Positions 44,411 through 53,787 of a stretch of 64,000 bases of DNA are shown here, one piece after another. The stretch is from Prochloraceae cyanobacterium PL24a_bin.78 (GTDB lineage: Bacteria > Cyanobacteriota > Cyanobacteriia > Cyanobacteriales > JANQIW01). The DNA lies in contig JANQIW010000031.1 of the NCBI GenBank assembly GCA_028281945.1, positions 20,177-84,176 on the forward strand, given 5' to 3'. The notes under the pieces are model-generated. The model was not told the DNA's origin, searched no databases, and saw only the letters and a program-made list of their open reading frames with translations. Positions within the stretch are counted from its first letter, which is position 1. The number at the start of each line of letters is the position of its first letter. The translations under genes were made by a program, and so were the position numbers.

Positions 44411-46924
44411 ATGACTTCTCAAATACAAATACAAGTAGAAGACGATCGTACTGGTTTAAGTATTGAAACCCTTAGACGAGCAGTAGCAGATAACTTATTC
44501 TATATTCAAGGGAAATATCCTGGGATCGCTACCAAAAATGATTATTATATGGCAGTATCCTATACTGTAAGGGATCGTCTCCTCCAACGTTGGCTCAATA
44601 GTATTAAAAACTACCTTAAACCAGATGTTAAAGTAGTCTGCTATATGTCAGCAGAATTTTTAGTAGGTCCCCATTTAGGCAATAATCTCCTCAATCTCGG
44701 TATCTACGAAAGAGTGCGCAAAGCAATTGCTGAATCTGGTTTGGATTTAAAAGAATTAATTGAACAAGAAGAAGAGCCGGGTTTAGGCAACGGGGGCTTA
44801 GGAAGATTAGCTGCTTGTTACATGGATTCCTTATCAACTTTAGAAATTCCTGCCATTGGTTATGGAATTCGTTATGAATTTGGCATCTTTGATCAAGAAA
44901 TTCGTGACGGTTGGCAAGTAGAAATTACTGATAAATGGCTTCGTTATGGTAACCCTTGGGAAATATGCCATCCAGAAAACACTTATGAGGTGAAACTTGG
45001 TGGTTATACAGAGCATTATCAAGATGATTATGGTAATCACCGGATACGTTGGGTTCCTAATCGTGTGGTAAAAGGTATTCCTTATGATACTCCTATTCTT
45101 GGTTATGGGGTAAATACTGCTAATAGTTTACGTCTGTGGAAAGCAGAAGCCCCTGAATCCTTTGACTTTAAAGCTTTTAATGTTGGTGATTACTATGGAG
45201 CAGTAGATCAAAAAGTAGTATCGGAAAATATTACCAAGGTATTGTATCCCAATGATGAGCAAATTCAAGGTAAGCAGTTGCGTTTAGAGCAACAATATTT
45301 CTTTGTCTCTTGTTCCATTCAAGATATGATCCGAATTCACTTTGAAAGTGGTAAAACTTTAGAGACTTTCCACGAAAAATTCGCAGTTCAACTCAATGAT
45401 ACTCACCCAGCTATCGGTGTAGCTGAATTAATGCGTATATTTGTAGATGAATATCACATGGAGTGGGGTAAAGCATGGGATATTACTCAAAAAACTTTTG
45501 GCTATACTAACCATACTCTTTTACCAGAAGCTTTGGAAAAATGGCCTTTAAGTTTATTTGCAAGTATTCTTCCTAGACATTTAGAGATTATCTATGAATT
45601 AAATCAAAGGTTCATGGATAGGGTAAGAATGAAATATCCTAACAACAATGAAAAGTTAGCACGTTTATCTCTCATTGATGAAAGTGGTGAAAAATATGTA
45701 AGAATGGCTCATTTATCTTGCATAGGTGCCCATGCCATCAACGGAGTAGCAGCTTTACACTCTGAATTGTTGAAAAAAGATGTATTGAGAGATTTTTATG
45801 AGTTATTCCCAGAGAAATTTAGCAATAAAACCAATGGTGTAACTCCTCGACGTTGGGTGGTTTTGAGCAATCCAAGATTGAGCGAACTCATAACTTCTAA
45901 AATAGGAGATAGTTGGATTCGTAATTTGGATCAGTTGAAAAAATTAGAGCCTTTTGCAGATGATCCTGATTTCCGCCAAGCTTGGTTAAAAGTTAAGCAA
46001 GATATTAAAGAAGATTTAGGGGCATACATCCAAAAGCATCAAGGAATAACCATAAATCCCAAATCAATTTTTGATGTTCAAATTAAGCGTATTCATGAGT
46101 ATAAGCGTCAACATCTCAACGTACTCCATATTGTTACTCTTTACAATCGCTTGAAGCAAAACCCATCTTTGGATATTTCTCCTAGAACTTTCATCTTTGG
46201 TGGTAAAGCAGCACCAGCTTATCATATGGCTAAGTTGATGATTAAGTTGATTACTTCAGTGGGTGATGTGGTAAATAATGATCCTGATATCAAAAACAAA
46301 ATTAAAGTAGTCTTTATGCCAGATTACAATGTTAAGCTCTCTCAACGGGTTTTCCCAGCTGCTGATCTTTCTGAGCAAATCTCCACCGCAGGTAAAGAAG
46401 CTTCCGGTACTGGTAATATGAAGTTCTCCTTAAATGGTGCTTTGACTATTGGTACTCTTGATGGAGCTAATGTGGAAATTCGTCAAGAAGTTGGGGCGGA
46501 GAATTTCTTCTTGTTTGGTTTGACAACTGAAGAGGTGGTGGCTAAAAAAGCCGCAGGTTACAATCCTTTAAATTATTATCATTCTAATGCAGAGTTGAAA
46601 TATGCCATCGATATGTTAAGTTCTGGTTATTTCTCTCATGGTGATAGTAATTTATTTAATTCTCTGTTAGAGTCATTAATGTATCGGGATCAGTATATGT
46701 TATTTGCTGATTATCAATCATATATTGAATGTCAGGACAAAGTAAGTGAGGCTTATAAGGATCTTGATAATTGGTCGAGAATGTCTATCTTAAATAGTGC
46801 TCGTATGGGTAAGTTCTCCAGCGATCGCTCCATTGCTGAATACTGTGAAGATATTTGGAATGTTAAAGGTGTACCTATTCCTTTAACAGATTTATGTCCA
46901 GATGGTCAATGTAGTTTGGTTTAA
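44411..46924 (+). CDS. glgP: Glycogen phosphorylase
   Basis: An 837-residue PLP-dependent enzyme that releases glucose-1-P from glycogen. It shows SAEFLVGPHLGNNLLNLG, EEEPGLGNGGLGRLAACYMDS, GYGIRYEFGIFDQEI, QLNDTHPAIGVAELMRI, NKTNGVTPRRW, QIKRIHEYKRQHLNVL, FGGKAAPAYHMAK and the PLP-lysine motif STAGKEASGTGNMKFSLNGALTIGTLDGANVEI. The allosteric N-terminal phosphorylation segment of eukaryotic enzymes is absent. A TAGGAGTAA ribosome-binding site precedes the ATG. It sits 29 bp after pgi and is probably co-transcribed with it. Confidence 0.97.
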   Translation: MTSQIQIQVEDDRTGLSIETLRRAVADNLFYIQGKYPGIATKNDYYMAVSYTVRDRLLQRWLNSIKNYLKPDVKVVCYMSAEFLVGPHLGNNLLNLGIYERVRKAIAESGLDLKELIEQEEEPGLGNGGLGRLAACYMDSLSTLEIPAIGYGIRYEFGIFDQEIRDGWQVEITDKWLRYGNPWEICHPENTYEVKLGGYTEHYQDDYGNHRIRWVPNRVVKGIPYDTPILGYGVNTANSLRLWKAEAPESFDFKAFNVGDYYGAVDQKVVSENITKVLYPNDEQIQGKQLRLEQQYFFVSCSIQDMIRIHFESGKTLETFHEKFAVQLNDTHPAIGVAELMRIFVDEYHMEWGKAWDITQKTFGYTNHTLLPEALEKWPLSLFASILPRHLEIIYELNQRFMDRVRMKYPNNNEKLARLSLIDESGEKYVRMAHLSCIGAHAINGVAALHSELLKKDVLRDFYELFPEKFSNKTNGVTPRRWVVLSNPRLSELITSKIGDSWIRNLDQLKKLEPFADDPDFRQAWLKVKQDIKEDLGAYIQKHQGITINPKSIFDVQIKRIHEYKRQHLNVLHIVTLYNRLKQNPSLDISPRTFIFGGKAAPAYHMAKLMIKLITSVGDVVNNDPDIKNKIKVVFMPDYNVKLSQRVFPAADLSEQISTAGKEASGTGNMKFSLNGALTIGTLDGANVEIRQEVGAENFFLFGLTTEEVVAKKAAGYNPLNYYHSNAELKYAIDMLSSGYFSHGDSNLFNSLLESLMYRDQYMLFADYQSYIECQDKVSEAYKDLDNWSRMSILNSARMGKFSSDRSIAEYCEDIWNVKGVPIPLTDLCPDGQCSLV

Positions 46925-46967
46925 AGGGAATTCAAGGGATGTAACTTAAGATTTTTCTCAAGTATTT

Positions 46968-46993
46968 AATGCTCAATTTCTGTATTGGGCATT
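46968..46993 (+). terminator. Stem-loop after glgP
   Basis: Arms AATGCTCAAT and ATTGGGCATT form ten pairs (one G-U) around a six-base loop, 44 bases past the glgP stop. No long T-run follows, so it may be a 3' stabilising hairpin rather than a strong terminator. Confidence 0.45.
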
Positions 46994-47117
46994 ATCTAGC
47001 AATATAGGGAAAAAGAAAAAACTTTAGAATTTTTTAAGTCAATTTAGAAAGGTCATGATTTATCCTAAGGATACGCCCTACTTATGGCCTGTTTCCAAAA
47101 ATAACCGTGAAATAGGA

Positions 47118-47155
47118 AATTAAGCAATTAAGCAATTAAGCAATAACAATTAAGC
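47118..47155 (+). repeat. AATTAAGC octamer repeat in the leader of the histidine phosphatase gene
   Basis: Three adjacent AATTAAGC units (47118-47141), then AATAAC and a fourth unit (47148-47155). The repeat occupies the place where a ribosome-binding site would be expected, five bases before the ATG at 47160. Confidence 0.85.
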
Positions 47156-47159
47156 AACA

Positions 47160-47798
47160 ATGAGTTTAAAACTATATTTTCTAAGACATGGAGAAACAGT
47201 ATCCAGTCGAACAGGAGGTTATTGCGGTAGTCTCGATGTGGAATTAACTCCCGAAGGACAACTTATGGCAGAAGATTTTGGCAGAGCCTATAAGTCGTTG
47301 GATTGGTTAGCTGTATTTGCTAGCCCTTTGCGTAGAGCGATGGCAACTGCTAAACCTTTAGCTAATGCCATTGGAAAGGAAATTCAAAGCCGAGATGGTT
47401 TAAAAGAAATTGCTTATGGTACCTGGGAAGGGATGTCTCCTGATGAAGTAAATCAGAAATATCATGATGAATATGTTCGGTGGTTATCTGATCCCGGTTG
47501 GAATCCTCCTACAGGTGGTGAAAAAGGCATTGAGATTGCCCGTCGTAGTTCTCAAGTACTTCAAGAAATCGAAGCAACTTATTCTACAGGTAATGTTCTA
47601 GTGGTTTCTCACAAAGCAACGATCCGGATTATGTTGTGCTCTTTATTAGGGATAGATATTGGTCGTTTTCGTGATCGCATCGGTATGCCTGTAGCGTCTG
47701 TTAGTGTCATAGAAATGGCAGGTAGTGGGCCTCTACTTCAGAGATTAGGCGATCGTTCTCACCTGCGTCCAGAATTATTTCACCATGATGGGGGATAA
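47160..47798 (+). CDS. Histidine phosphatase family protein (phosphoglycerate mutase-like)
   Basis: A 212-residue member of histidine phosphatase branch 1. The catalytic RHG is in LYFLRHGETVSSRTGGYCGSLDVELTPEGQ. The rest of the pocket comes from FASPLRRAMATAKPL, the acid residue in EIAYGTWEGMSPDEV, and the second histidine in VLVVSHKATIRIMLC. Members include 2,3-bisphosphoglycerate-dependent mutases, alpha-ribazole phosphatase and sugar phosphatases, and sequence alone does not decide among them. Its position between glgP and ackA suggests a central carbon phosphatase or mutase. No Shine-Dalgarno sequence is seen because an octamer repeat fills the leader. Confidence 0.88.
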   Translation: MSLKLYFLRHGETVSSRTGGYCGSLDVELTPEGQLMAEDFGRAYKSLDWLAVFASPLRRAMATAKPLANAIGKEIQSRDGLKEIAYGTWEGMSPDEVNQKYHDEYVRWLSDPGWNPPTGGEKGIEIARRSSQVLQEIEATYSTGNVLVVSHKATIRIMLCSLLGIDIGRFRDRIGMPVASVSVIEMAGSGPLLQRLGDRSHLRPELFHHDGG

Positions 47799-47955
47799 AG
47801 ATAAATTAATAATCAGGATTGACAAGCGGCGATGAATAAGATATACTAACCAATATAGTGTTAGATTAAGAGATTAATTATTCAGGAAAATCTACCCAAT
47901 GTATGGTGCTTGGGGTTTGTGAATGAATGACCAACCAAGCTAGGTTATAATTACT

Positions 47956-49173
47956 ATGAAAATATTAGTATTAAATGCAGGGTCAAGCAGTCAAAAAAGT
48001 TGTTTATACGAGATAGAAGGAGATGGATTCCCTCAAAATCCAGTAGAAACTAAGTGGAAAGCTGATATAGATTGGAATGTAAATCGTGAATATGGAGTTT
48101 TAGAAGTAAAAGCAAATAATACAAAAATTGAGAAAAACCTAGAATTAAAAGATAAAAAACAAGGGATCGCCAGTATGTTAAATACTTTAGTAGAAGGCGA
48201 GACGAAAGTAGTAGATGATTTATCTTCCATAGATATAGTAGGGCATCGAGTAGTGCATGGAGGCTCAAAGTATTCCCAAGCAACCTTAATTGATTCAGAA
48301 GTAAAAGAGACGATTGAAGAATTAATTCCCTTGGCACCAAATCATAATCCAGCACATTTAGAAGGAATCCAAGCAATTGCAGAGATATTGCCAGAAATTC
48401 CCCAAGTAGCCGTATTTGATACCGCATTTCACGCTCAAATGCCAAAAAGTGCCGCAGTATATCCCATTCCCTATGAATGGTATGAAAAAGGGATTCGTCG
48501 TTATGGATTTCATGGCATTAGTCATAAATATTGCTCTCATCGTGCCGCAGATATATTGAATCGATCGCTATCAGAGTTGAAAATAATTACCTGCCATTTA
48601 GGAAACGGTTGCTCTTTAGCAGCGGTAGATGGAGGAAAAAGTATCGACACAACTATGGGTTTTACCCCTTTAGAAGGATTGATGATGGGAAGTAGAAGTG
48701 GTTCTATCGATCCTGCTATTTTAATTTATTTATTACAAGAATATGAGCTAAAACCGAATAGGCTTTATGAAATACTTAATAAAGAATCTGGATTAAAAGG
48801 AGTTTCAGGAGAATCTTCAGATATGCGAGTAATTCAAAAAGCAATTGAAAAAGGAAATGAAAGAGCACAATTAGCATTTGATATTTATATTCATAGACTA
48901 AAAGCAGGAATCGCTTCAATGTTAGCTAGTCTAGGAGGTTTAGATGTCATGGTTTTTAGTGCAGGAATAGGGGAAAATACTCCTGCGGTTAGAGAAAAAA
49001 TCTGCCAAGCTTTCAATTTCTTAGGGTTAAAAATAGACTCAAAAAAGAATTCCTCGTCACCAATGAATGAGGATATAGCCACACCTGATTCTCAAGTACG
49101 GGTGTTGGTGCTTCATACTGAGGAAGATTGGGCAATCGCCCAAGAATGTTGGTACATCAAACAATCCCTATAA
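47956..49173 (+). CDS. ackA: Acetate kinase
   Basis: A 405-residue enzyme interconverting acetyl phosphate plus ADP with acetate plus ATP. It begins MKILVLNAGSSSQKSCLYEI (ASKHA phosphate-1 site). It contains GHRVVHGGSKYSQ, VFDTAFHAQMP, YGFHGISHKYCSHRA, ITCHLGNGCSLAAVDGGKSIDTTMGFTPLEGLMMGSRSGSIDP and FSAGIGENTPAVREKICQ. An internal insertion of about 20 residues around 35-60 is lysine-rich compared with E. coli AckA. Transaldolase follows 12 bp later, so the two are almost certainly one transcript. The phosphoketolase at 17-20 kb would supply acetyl phosphate. Confidence 0.97.
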   Translation: MKILVLNAGSSSQKSCLYEIEGDGFPQNPVETKWKADIDWNVNREYGVLEVKANNTKIEKNLELKDKKQGIASMLNTLVEGETKVVDDLSSIDIVGHRVVHGGSKYSQATLIDSEVKETIEELIPLAPNHNPAHLEGIQAIAEILPEIPQVAVFDTAFHAQMPKSAAVYPIPYEWYEKGIRRYGFHGISHKYCSHRAADILNRSLSELKIITCHLGNGCSLAAVDGGKSIDTTMGFTPLEGLMMGSRSGSIDPAILIYLLQEYELKPNRLYEILNKESGLKGVSGESSDMRVIQKAIEKGNERAQLAFDIYIHRLKAGIASMLASLGGLDVMVFSAGIGENTPAVREKICQAFNFLGLKIDSKKNSSSPMNEDIATPDSQVRVLVLHTEEDWAIAQECWYIKQSL

Positions 49174-49185
49174 TTAGGAGGAAAA

Positions 49186-50361
49186 ATGGCTAAGACAGTA
49201 TTAGAGCAACTTCGGGAATATACGATCGTAGTAGCAGATACCGGAGATATTAATGCAATTCAACAATATACCCCTCGTGATGCTACAACTAACCCTTCCC
49301 TAATTACAGCAGCAGCACAAATGCCTGAATATCAGGAAATTGTGGATGAAACTTTAAAACAGGCAAGACAAGAAAAAGGAGCCAGCGCATCGGCAAATGA
49401 AGTGGCAACATTGGCTTTCAATAACCTAGCGGTTGCTTTTGGGAAAAAGATTCTAGAAATTATTCCTGGGCGGGTTTCTACTGAGGTAGATGCCAGATTA
49501 TCTTATGATACTGAAGCAACTCTTGTTACTGCAAGAAATATTATTCAACAGTATGAAGCAGCAGGAATCTCTAAAGATCGCATTTTGATCAAGATTGCTT
49601 CTACTTGGGAAGGTATTAAAGCAGCTGAAGTATTAGAAAAAGAAGGAATTCACTGTAATTTAACTCTTTTATTTGGACTTCATCAGGCAATTGCTTGTGC
49701 AGAAGCGGGAATTACTCTAATTTCTCCTTTCGTAGGAAGAATTTTAGATTGGTATAAGAAGGATACTGGTAGAGAAAGTTATCCTTCTAACGAAGATCCA
49801 GGAGTTGTTTCTGTAACTACAATTTATAACTATTACAAAAAATTTGGTTATAATACTGAGGTAATGGGTGCAAGTTTCCGCAACACTGGTGAAATTAAAG
49901 AATTAGCTGGTTCCGATTTATTAACTATTTCTCCTAAGATTTTAGCTCAATTACAATCTGAAGAGGAAGAATTACCTCGGAAGTTATCCCCTGAAACTGC
50001 TGCTAAGAGTGATGTGGAAAAAATAAATGTGGATAAAGCTACATTTGATAAAATGCACGCAGAAAATAGAATGGCTAGTGAGAAGTTAGACGAAGGTATT
50101 AAAGGATTCTCTAAAGCTTTAGAAGCCTTAGAAGAACTTTTAAAGAATCGTTTAGCATATCTTGAAGGCCAAGGAAAAATCGATGCTGGTACGGCAGAAA
50201 TTTTCAATGCCTATGATTTCGATGGGGATGGATTTATCACTCGTGAAGAGTGGGCAGGCACAGATGCTGTTTTTGATGCCCTTGATGTTAATCATGATGG
50301 TAAGGTTAGTGCTGAGGAAATTGCTGCTGGTTTAGGTGCTGCGGCTGTGCCTTTGAGATAA
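49186..50361 (+). CDS. tal: Transaldolase with C-terminal EF-hand pair
   Basis: A 391-residue fusion. Residues 1-325 are a class 1 transaldolase: [23 protein letters not shown], the Schiff-base lysine in [37 protein letters not shown] and [13 protein letters not shown]. Residues about 335-391 carry two EF-hand loops: [12 protein letters not shown] and [12 protein letters not shown], both with the usual Asp/Asn/Glu calcium ligands. This arrangement occurs in some cyanobacterial transaldolases. It suggests calcium control of carbon flux, which is inference. A GGAGG ribosome-binding site (in TTAGGAGG) overlaps the space after ackA. Confidence 0.95.
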   Translation: MAKTVLEQLREYTIVVADTGDINAIQQYTPRDATTNPSLITAAAQMPEYQEIVDETLKQARQEKGASASANEVATLAFNNLAVAFGKKILEIIPGRVSTEVDARLSYDTEATLVTARNIIQQYEAAGISKDRILIKIASTWEGIKAAEVLEKEGIHCNLTLLFGLHQAIACAEAGITLISPFVGRILDWYKKDTGRESYPSNEDPGVVSVTTIYNYYKKFGYNTEVMGASFRNTGEIKELAGSDLLTISPKILAQLQSEEEELPRKLSPETAAKSDVEKINVDKATFDKMHAENRMASEKLDEGIKGFSKALEALEELLKNRLAYLEGQGKIDAGTAEIFNAYDFDGDGFITREEWAGTDAVFDALDVNHDGKVSAEEIAAGLGAAAVPLR

Positions 50362-50549
50362 TTTTTGACTGAGTATTTGGGTGGATTTATTATCTAAATT
50401 TACACTTTTGAATTTGTTTTTTATAGTTATTTTTAGGTATCAGGGTAATAAAGATTAAAATTTTTATTGAAACCTTGATATCTTTTTTTTATTTTGATTT
50501 CTAAAAATTATTCATTGTATGAATATCTATTAATACTAATCAAGTAATT

Positions 50550-50623
50550 CTTCCCATTCTTCCCATTCTTCCCATTCTTCCCACTCTCCCCATCTCCCAT
50601 TCACCCATTCCCCCATTCTTCCC
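50550..50623 (+). repeat. Tandem 9-bp repeat, CCCATTCTT units
   Basis: About four CCCATTCTT units followed by degenerate variants (CCCACTCTC, CCCATCTCC and similar), ending ten bases before the cyclase ATG. A related array with CCCATTCTC lies at 59440-59532 and an inverse one at 58614-58655. Confidence 0.85.
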
Positions 50624-50633
50624 AAATTATATT

Positions 50634-52544
50634 ATGAATGCAATCTCCTTAACAGTTAATTGGGATGGCAAACCCATCGAAAAAACCCTTTTAGAAAAAA
50701 TCAATACAAGTGTCAAATATCGCACCCCTGATGGAAGCTGGTATTGGTTAAATAATCACATAGGCATAACCCAATCAGATTTAGCCACCTTGCCTGAAGA
50801 TACTCCCGGAGTTGCAGTATATACAAAAGATATCCGAATTGCCGCCAGTTGCAGAATCGATAATCGAGAAGAAATAAAATCCACCTTACCAACAGAATAT
50901 TTTCCTAAAACCAAAAGCGATACTGCATTTATCTTAGCAGCATATCAAGCATGGGGAGAAGATTGTATCCATCATCTAATAGGAGATTTTGCCTTTATAA
51001 TTTGGGATAACCGTAATAAAACTATATTTGCCGCAAGAGATCCATCAGGAGTTAGAAGTTTATATTATTTTGTTAATAAAGAAAAGTTAATTATCGCCTC
51101 AGAAATAATCCAAATTTTCCAAAATAAAACTATAAAAAAAGAAATAGATGAAGAGCAAATAATCGAATATCTTACCCCTATTTACCAGTATTCAAGTGGT
51201 TGGGATTTAGGTTACTTTAAAAATTTACAAGCATTACCAGCAGGACATATTTTATTAGCAAAATACGGCAAAATAATTATCAAAAAATATTGGTATTGGC
51301 AAGAGAAAACACTTAATTACAATAATCAACAAGAGATTTTAGAGGAATATTATTTAACCCTAGAAGAAGCAGTAAGATGTCGTTTAAGAAGTAAGGTAAA
51401 AATAGGTTTAGAATTAAGTGGTGGTTTAGATTCTTCTGCTGTTGCGGCTATAGCAGGAAAGTTATCTATGGATTCTAATCGACAGCTTCATACCTTATCG
51501 ATGATTTTTAATTTGGTTAAAGAAAGTGATGAAAGAGAAAGAATTAAAAAAGTAAGAGAATTATATCCTTATATTTCCCATCAATTTGTTGCTGACGAAT
51601 TTTATACACCTTTATGCTTTAAAGAAGATTGGAATCCTCGTAGTATTATGGGAATTCAAGAAATAATGATACGCCCTTTATTTGATTTTTATCAAAAAAT
51701 AGAAACTACAGGATGCCAAGTAGTATTAAGTGGCCATTTAGGAGATGCCTTGAATTATGGAAGCGATGCCGTTTATTTTGACTTATTAAAAAGAGGTTGT
51801 TTCACCCAAACATGGAAATGGTTTCAAACCATAGCAAAATTTTCTCCAAAACAAGCCTTAAAGCAATTATTCTTAGATGGTTTAGTGCCAATGATGCCCT
51901 TGGGATTACTTCAAGCAAGATTATTAATGAGAGAAAAAAAGCGAAGCCAAAATGCTATAAATAATTTACCTGATTATTTTACTTCCGATTTACGAGCAAA
52001 AATCATCGAAAAAGATCGAGAAATTAGGATTAAAAGAATTGAAGACAATCAAATACGTTGCCCTGTGGTACGATCGACTTTAGAAAGAATATCTCCACCT
52101 TTTGTTACCCTCACCACTCCCATACCTCAACCAATCGAAAGACGACATCCATATACTGATAGAAGATTGATAGAATTAGTCTTAGCAATGCCCAAAGAAT
52201 TATTATGGGAAAAAGAAAAACAAGGAATCTTAAATGCCGGGCGTTTTCATCACCGCCAAATCATGGAAAAAATTCTACCAAAAGAAATTATAGTTAACAA
52301 TATAGGGGTATACTTTGATCCAGTTGTTAAACATTGTATGACACCAAAATTAATGGGAGATTGGCTATCTAGGAGTAAAAATACCGAAATTTTTGAGAGA
52401 GGTTACGTTATTCCCAAAAATTTTTGCCAAGAAATAGAAAAAACTACTCATCCTTTCCAAAATTATATTATGATAATGTTGACTCTGGAGGGATGGCTGT
52501 GTAGCCTTACTCCCGGAGGAAAAATGAATCAATTAATTCCTTAA
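50634..52544 (+). CDS. Lasso-peptide isopeptide bond-forming cyclase (asparagine-synthase-like)
   Basis: A 636-residue protein with asparagine-synthetase-B architecture. The N-terminal glutaminase-like half (about residues 1-215) has GDFAFIIWDNRNKTIFAARDPSGVRSLYY, but Cys2 is replaced (the protein starts MNAIS), so it cannot use glutamine. The C-terminal half has the PP-loop GLELSGGLDSSAVAAIAGKL and VVLSGHLGDALNYGSDA. Loss of Cys2 and retention of the adenylation domain is the pattern of lasso cyclases (McjC-type), which activate an Asp/Glu side chain and ring-close it onto the core N-terminus. A 44-residue precursor gene with the lasso leader motif starts 25 bp after its stop, which strongly supports the call. 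No ABC transporter is adjacent. Confidence 0.82.
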   Translation: MNAISLTVNWDGKPIEKTLLEKINTSVKYRTPDGSWYWLNNHIGITQSDLATLPEDTPGVAVYTKDIRIAASCRIDNREEIKSTLPTEYFPKTKSDTAFILAAYQAWGEDCIHHLIGDFAFIIWDNRNKTIFAARDPSGVRSLYYFVNKEKLIIASEIIQIFQNKTIKKEIDEEQIIEYLTPIYQYSSGWDLGYFKNLQALPAGHILLAKYGKIIIKKYWYWQEKTLNYNNQQEILEEYYLTLEEAVRCRLRSKVKIGLELSGGLDSSAVAAIAGKLSMDSNRQLHTLSMIFNLVKESDERERIKKVRELYPYISHQFVADEFYTPLCFKEDWNPRSIMGIQEIMIRPLFDFYQKIETTGCQVVLSGHLGDALNYGSDAVYFDLLKRGCFTQTWKWFQTIAKFSPKQALKQLFLDGLVPMMPLGLLQARLLMREKKRSQNAINNLPDYFTSDLRAKIIEKDREIRIKRIEDNQIRCPVVRSTLERISPPFVTLTTPIPQPIERRHPYTDRRLIELVLAMPKELLWEKEKQGILNAGRFHHRQIMEKILPKEIIVNNIGVYFDPVVKHCMTPKLMGDWLSRSKNTEIFERGYVIPKNFCQEIEKTTHPFQNYIMIMLTLEGWLCSLTPGGKMNQLIP

Positions 52545-52569
52545 ATTTTGACAAGTTAAACATAAACAA

Positions 52570-52704
52570 ATGAAAGAAACAAATAAAAAGAAAAAAAAGT
52601 ATAACCATCCCGAACTTCGGAAATTTGGTAAAGTGGAACAAATTACTTTTGGTGGTGGATCCGTACTTCCTTTGGATGCAACTTTAACAAAAAGACCTTC
52701 TTAA
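52570..52704 (+). CDS. Lasso-peptide precursor (A protein)
   Basis: A 44-residue ORF, MKETNKKKKK then YNHPELRKFGKVEQIT, followed by F and a 17-residue core. The leader has the RRE-recognition signature YxxPxL...G...T (Y11, P14, L16, G20, T26). The Thr is at position -2 of the predicted cut after F27, as in characterised lasso precursors. The core is GGGSVLPLDATLTKRPS: Gly1 to Asp9 gives a nine-residue macrolactam ring with an eight-residue tail ATLTKRPS. A shorter ring from Gly2 or Gly3 is possible. There is no strong Shine-Dalgarno sequence, so it may be translationally linked to the cyclase gene 25 bp before. Recognition rests on motif and context, both clear. Confidence 0.85.
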   Translation: MKETNKKKKKYNHPELRKFGKVEQITFGGGSVLPLDATLTKRPS

Positions 52705-53289
52705 TTTGGCTTGTTTACCTAATTTCTTCACACACTTTAATCCTAATTTAAATCTAATTTAAACTTAACTTCAAATTAAATTATATTTTTGATATATCTT
52801 AAAAAATAAAACTACTAATTTTTCAACTATAAAAACTTTCTATTCTAGAATAATTAAATTTATTTAATATCTAAAAGCCTATTATGCCAAACCCTATTTT
52901 CATAGTTGCCTTATTTTAATTGACTGAAATTTCTGAAAAAACAAGAATTGGATAGAAATGTATAAACACAGTTTTAGTTGGGGATTGAGTATTATTAAAA
53001 ATTAAGGGATAATGCTATTGATAAATGTTTATCAAACAATAAAATTACTGATAAGTGGTATTCATTTAGTGAATATTTTTGATTAAAATTCATAAAATCA
53101 AGATTTCAAAAAAATATATTTCACAATATTAAAAGTTATAGTGTGATTCTAAAAAGTTATCCATGAATATTATAGCTAAAAAATAAAATAGGAAAAATAA
53201 AAATCCTATTTTAGATAAGAGAAAAAATAGAAATATTATTGAAGACTTGGACTGAAAATTGATTCAATGAAGAAAGCAAAATTTATGAA
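52705..53289. other. 585-bp AT-rich region downstream of the lasso precursor
   Basis: Searched for a B1 (RRE) or B2 (leader peptidase) gene, or remnants of one, in all frames. None is recognisable. The DNA is AT-rich with short open stretches only. Confidence 0.5.
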
Positions 53290-53787
53290 TTAACTCTTAG
53301 AATCAGGTTTAATCCACATTAGAGTTTGACCATATTCTACAGGTTGACCATTTTCGATAACAATTTCCATAACTTCACCAGAAACTTCAGCTTCAATTTC
53401 ATTCATTAACTTCATTGCTTCAATAATACAAACAGTTTGACCCACACTAATACGATGGCCAACTTCAACAAAAGGATCTTCTTGAGGAGCCGGAGCACGA
53501 TAAAAAGTTCCTACCATTGGAGAAGTAATTTCTAACCATTTTTTTTGTGCAGGTGTAGAAGGTGGGGAAGTTTCAGGGGCAGTGGGAGTTGTTGAAGTTT
53601 GAGATGGTACTAAATTCGTTTCAGAAGTAGTTACTTCAGTAATTGTAGAACCAACATTTTGTTTCATTCCATCACTTTTTTTCTGGAAAGTCAGTTCAAA
53701 CTCTTCACTTTTTAAAGTTAACTCCGTAATTTCGGTATTAGCTATTGCCACTAAAAAATCACGAAGTTGGTTAAGATCTATTGACAC
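53290..53787 (-). CDS. accB: Biotin carboxyl carrier protein of acetyl-CoA carboxylase
   Basis: A 165-residue BCCP. The N-terminal helix and [14 protein letters not shown] are followed by a Pro/Thr/Ser-rich flexible linker (residues about 60-82). The C-terminal biotinyl domain has [22 protein letters not shown], the biotin lysine K126 in [14 protein letters not shown], and [14 protein letters not shown]. It carries CO2 between AccC and AccAD in fatty-acid synthesis. efp lies upstream on the same strand; this neighbour pair is common in cyanobacteria. The gap of 258 bp could hold its own promoter. Confidence 0.97.
   Translation of the reverse strand: MSIDLNQLRDFLVAIANTEITELTLKSEEFELTFQKKSDGMKQNVGSTITEVTTSETNLVPSQTSTTPTAPETSPPSTPAQKKWLEITSPMVGTFYRAPAPQEDPFVEVGHRISVGQTVCIIEAMKLMNEIEAEVSGEVMEIVIENGQPVEYGQTLMWIKPDSKS

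Noticed and set aside
48050-48445. 131-residue Leu-rich minus frame
   Set aside because: It is antisense to ackA, with no start context or domain.
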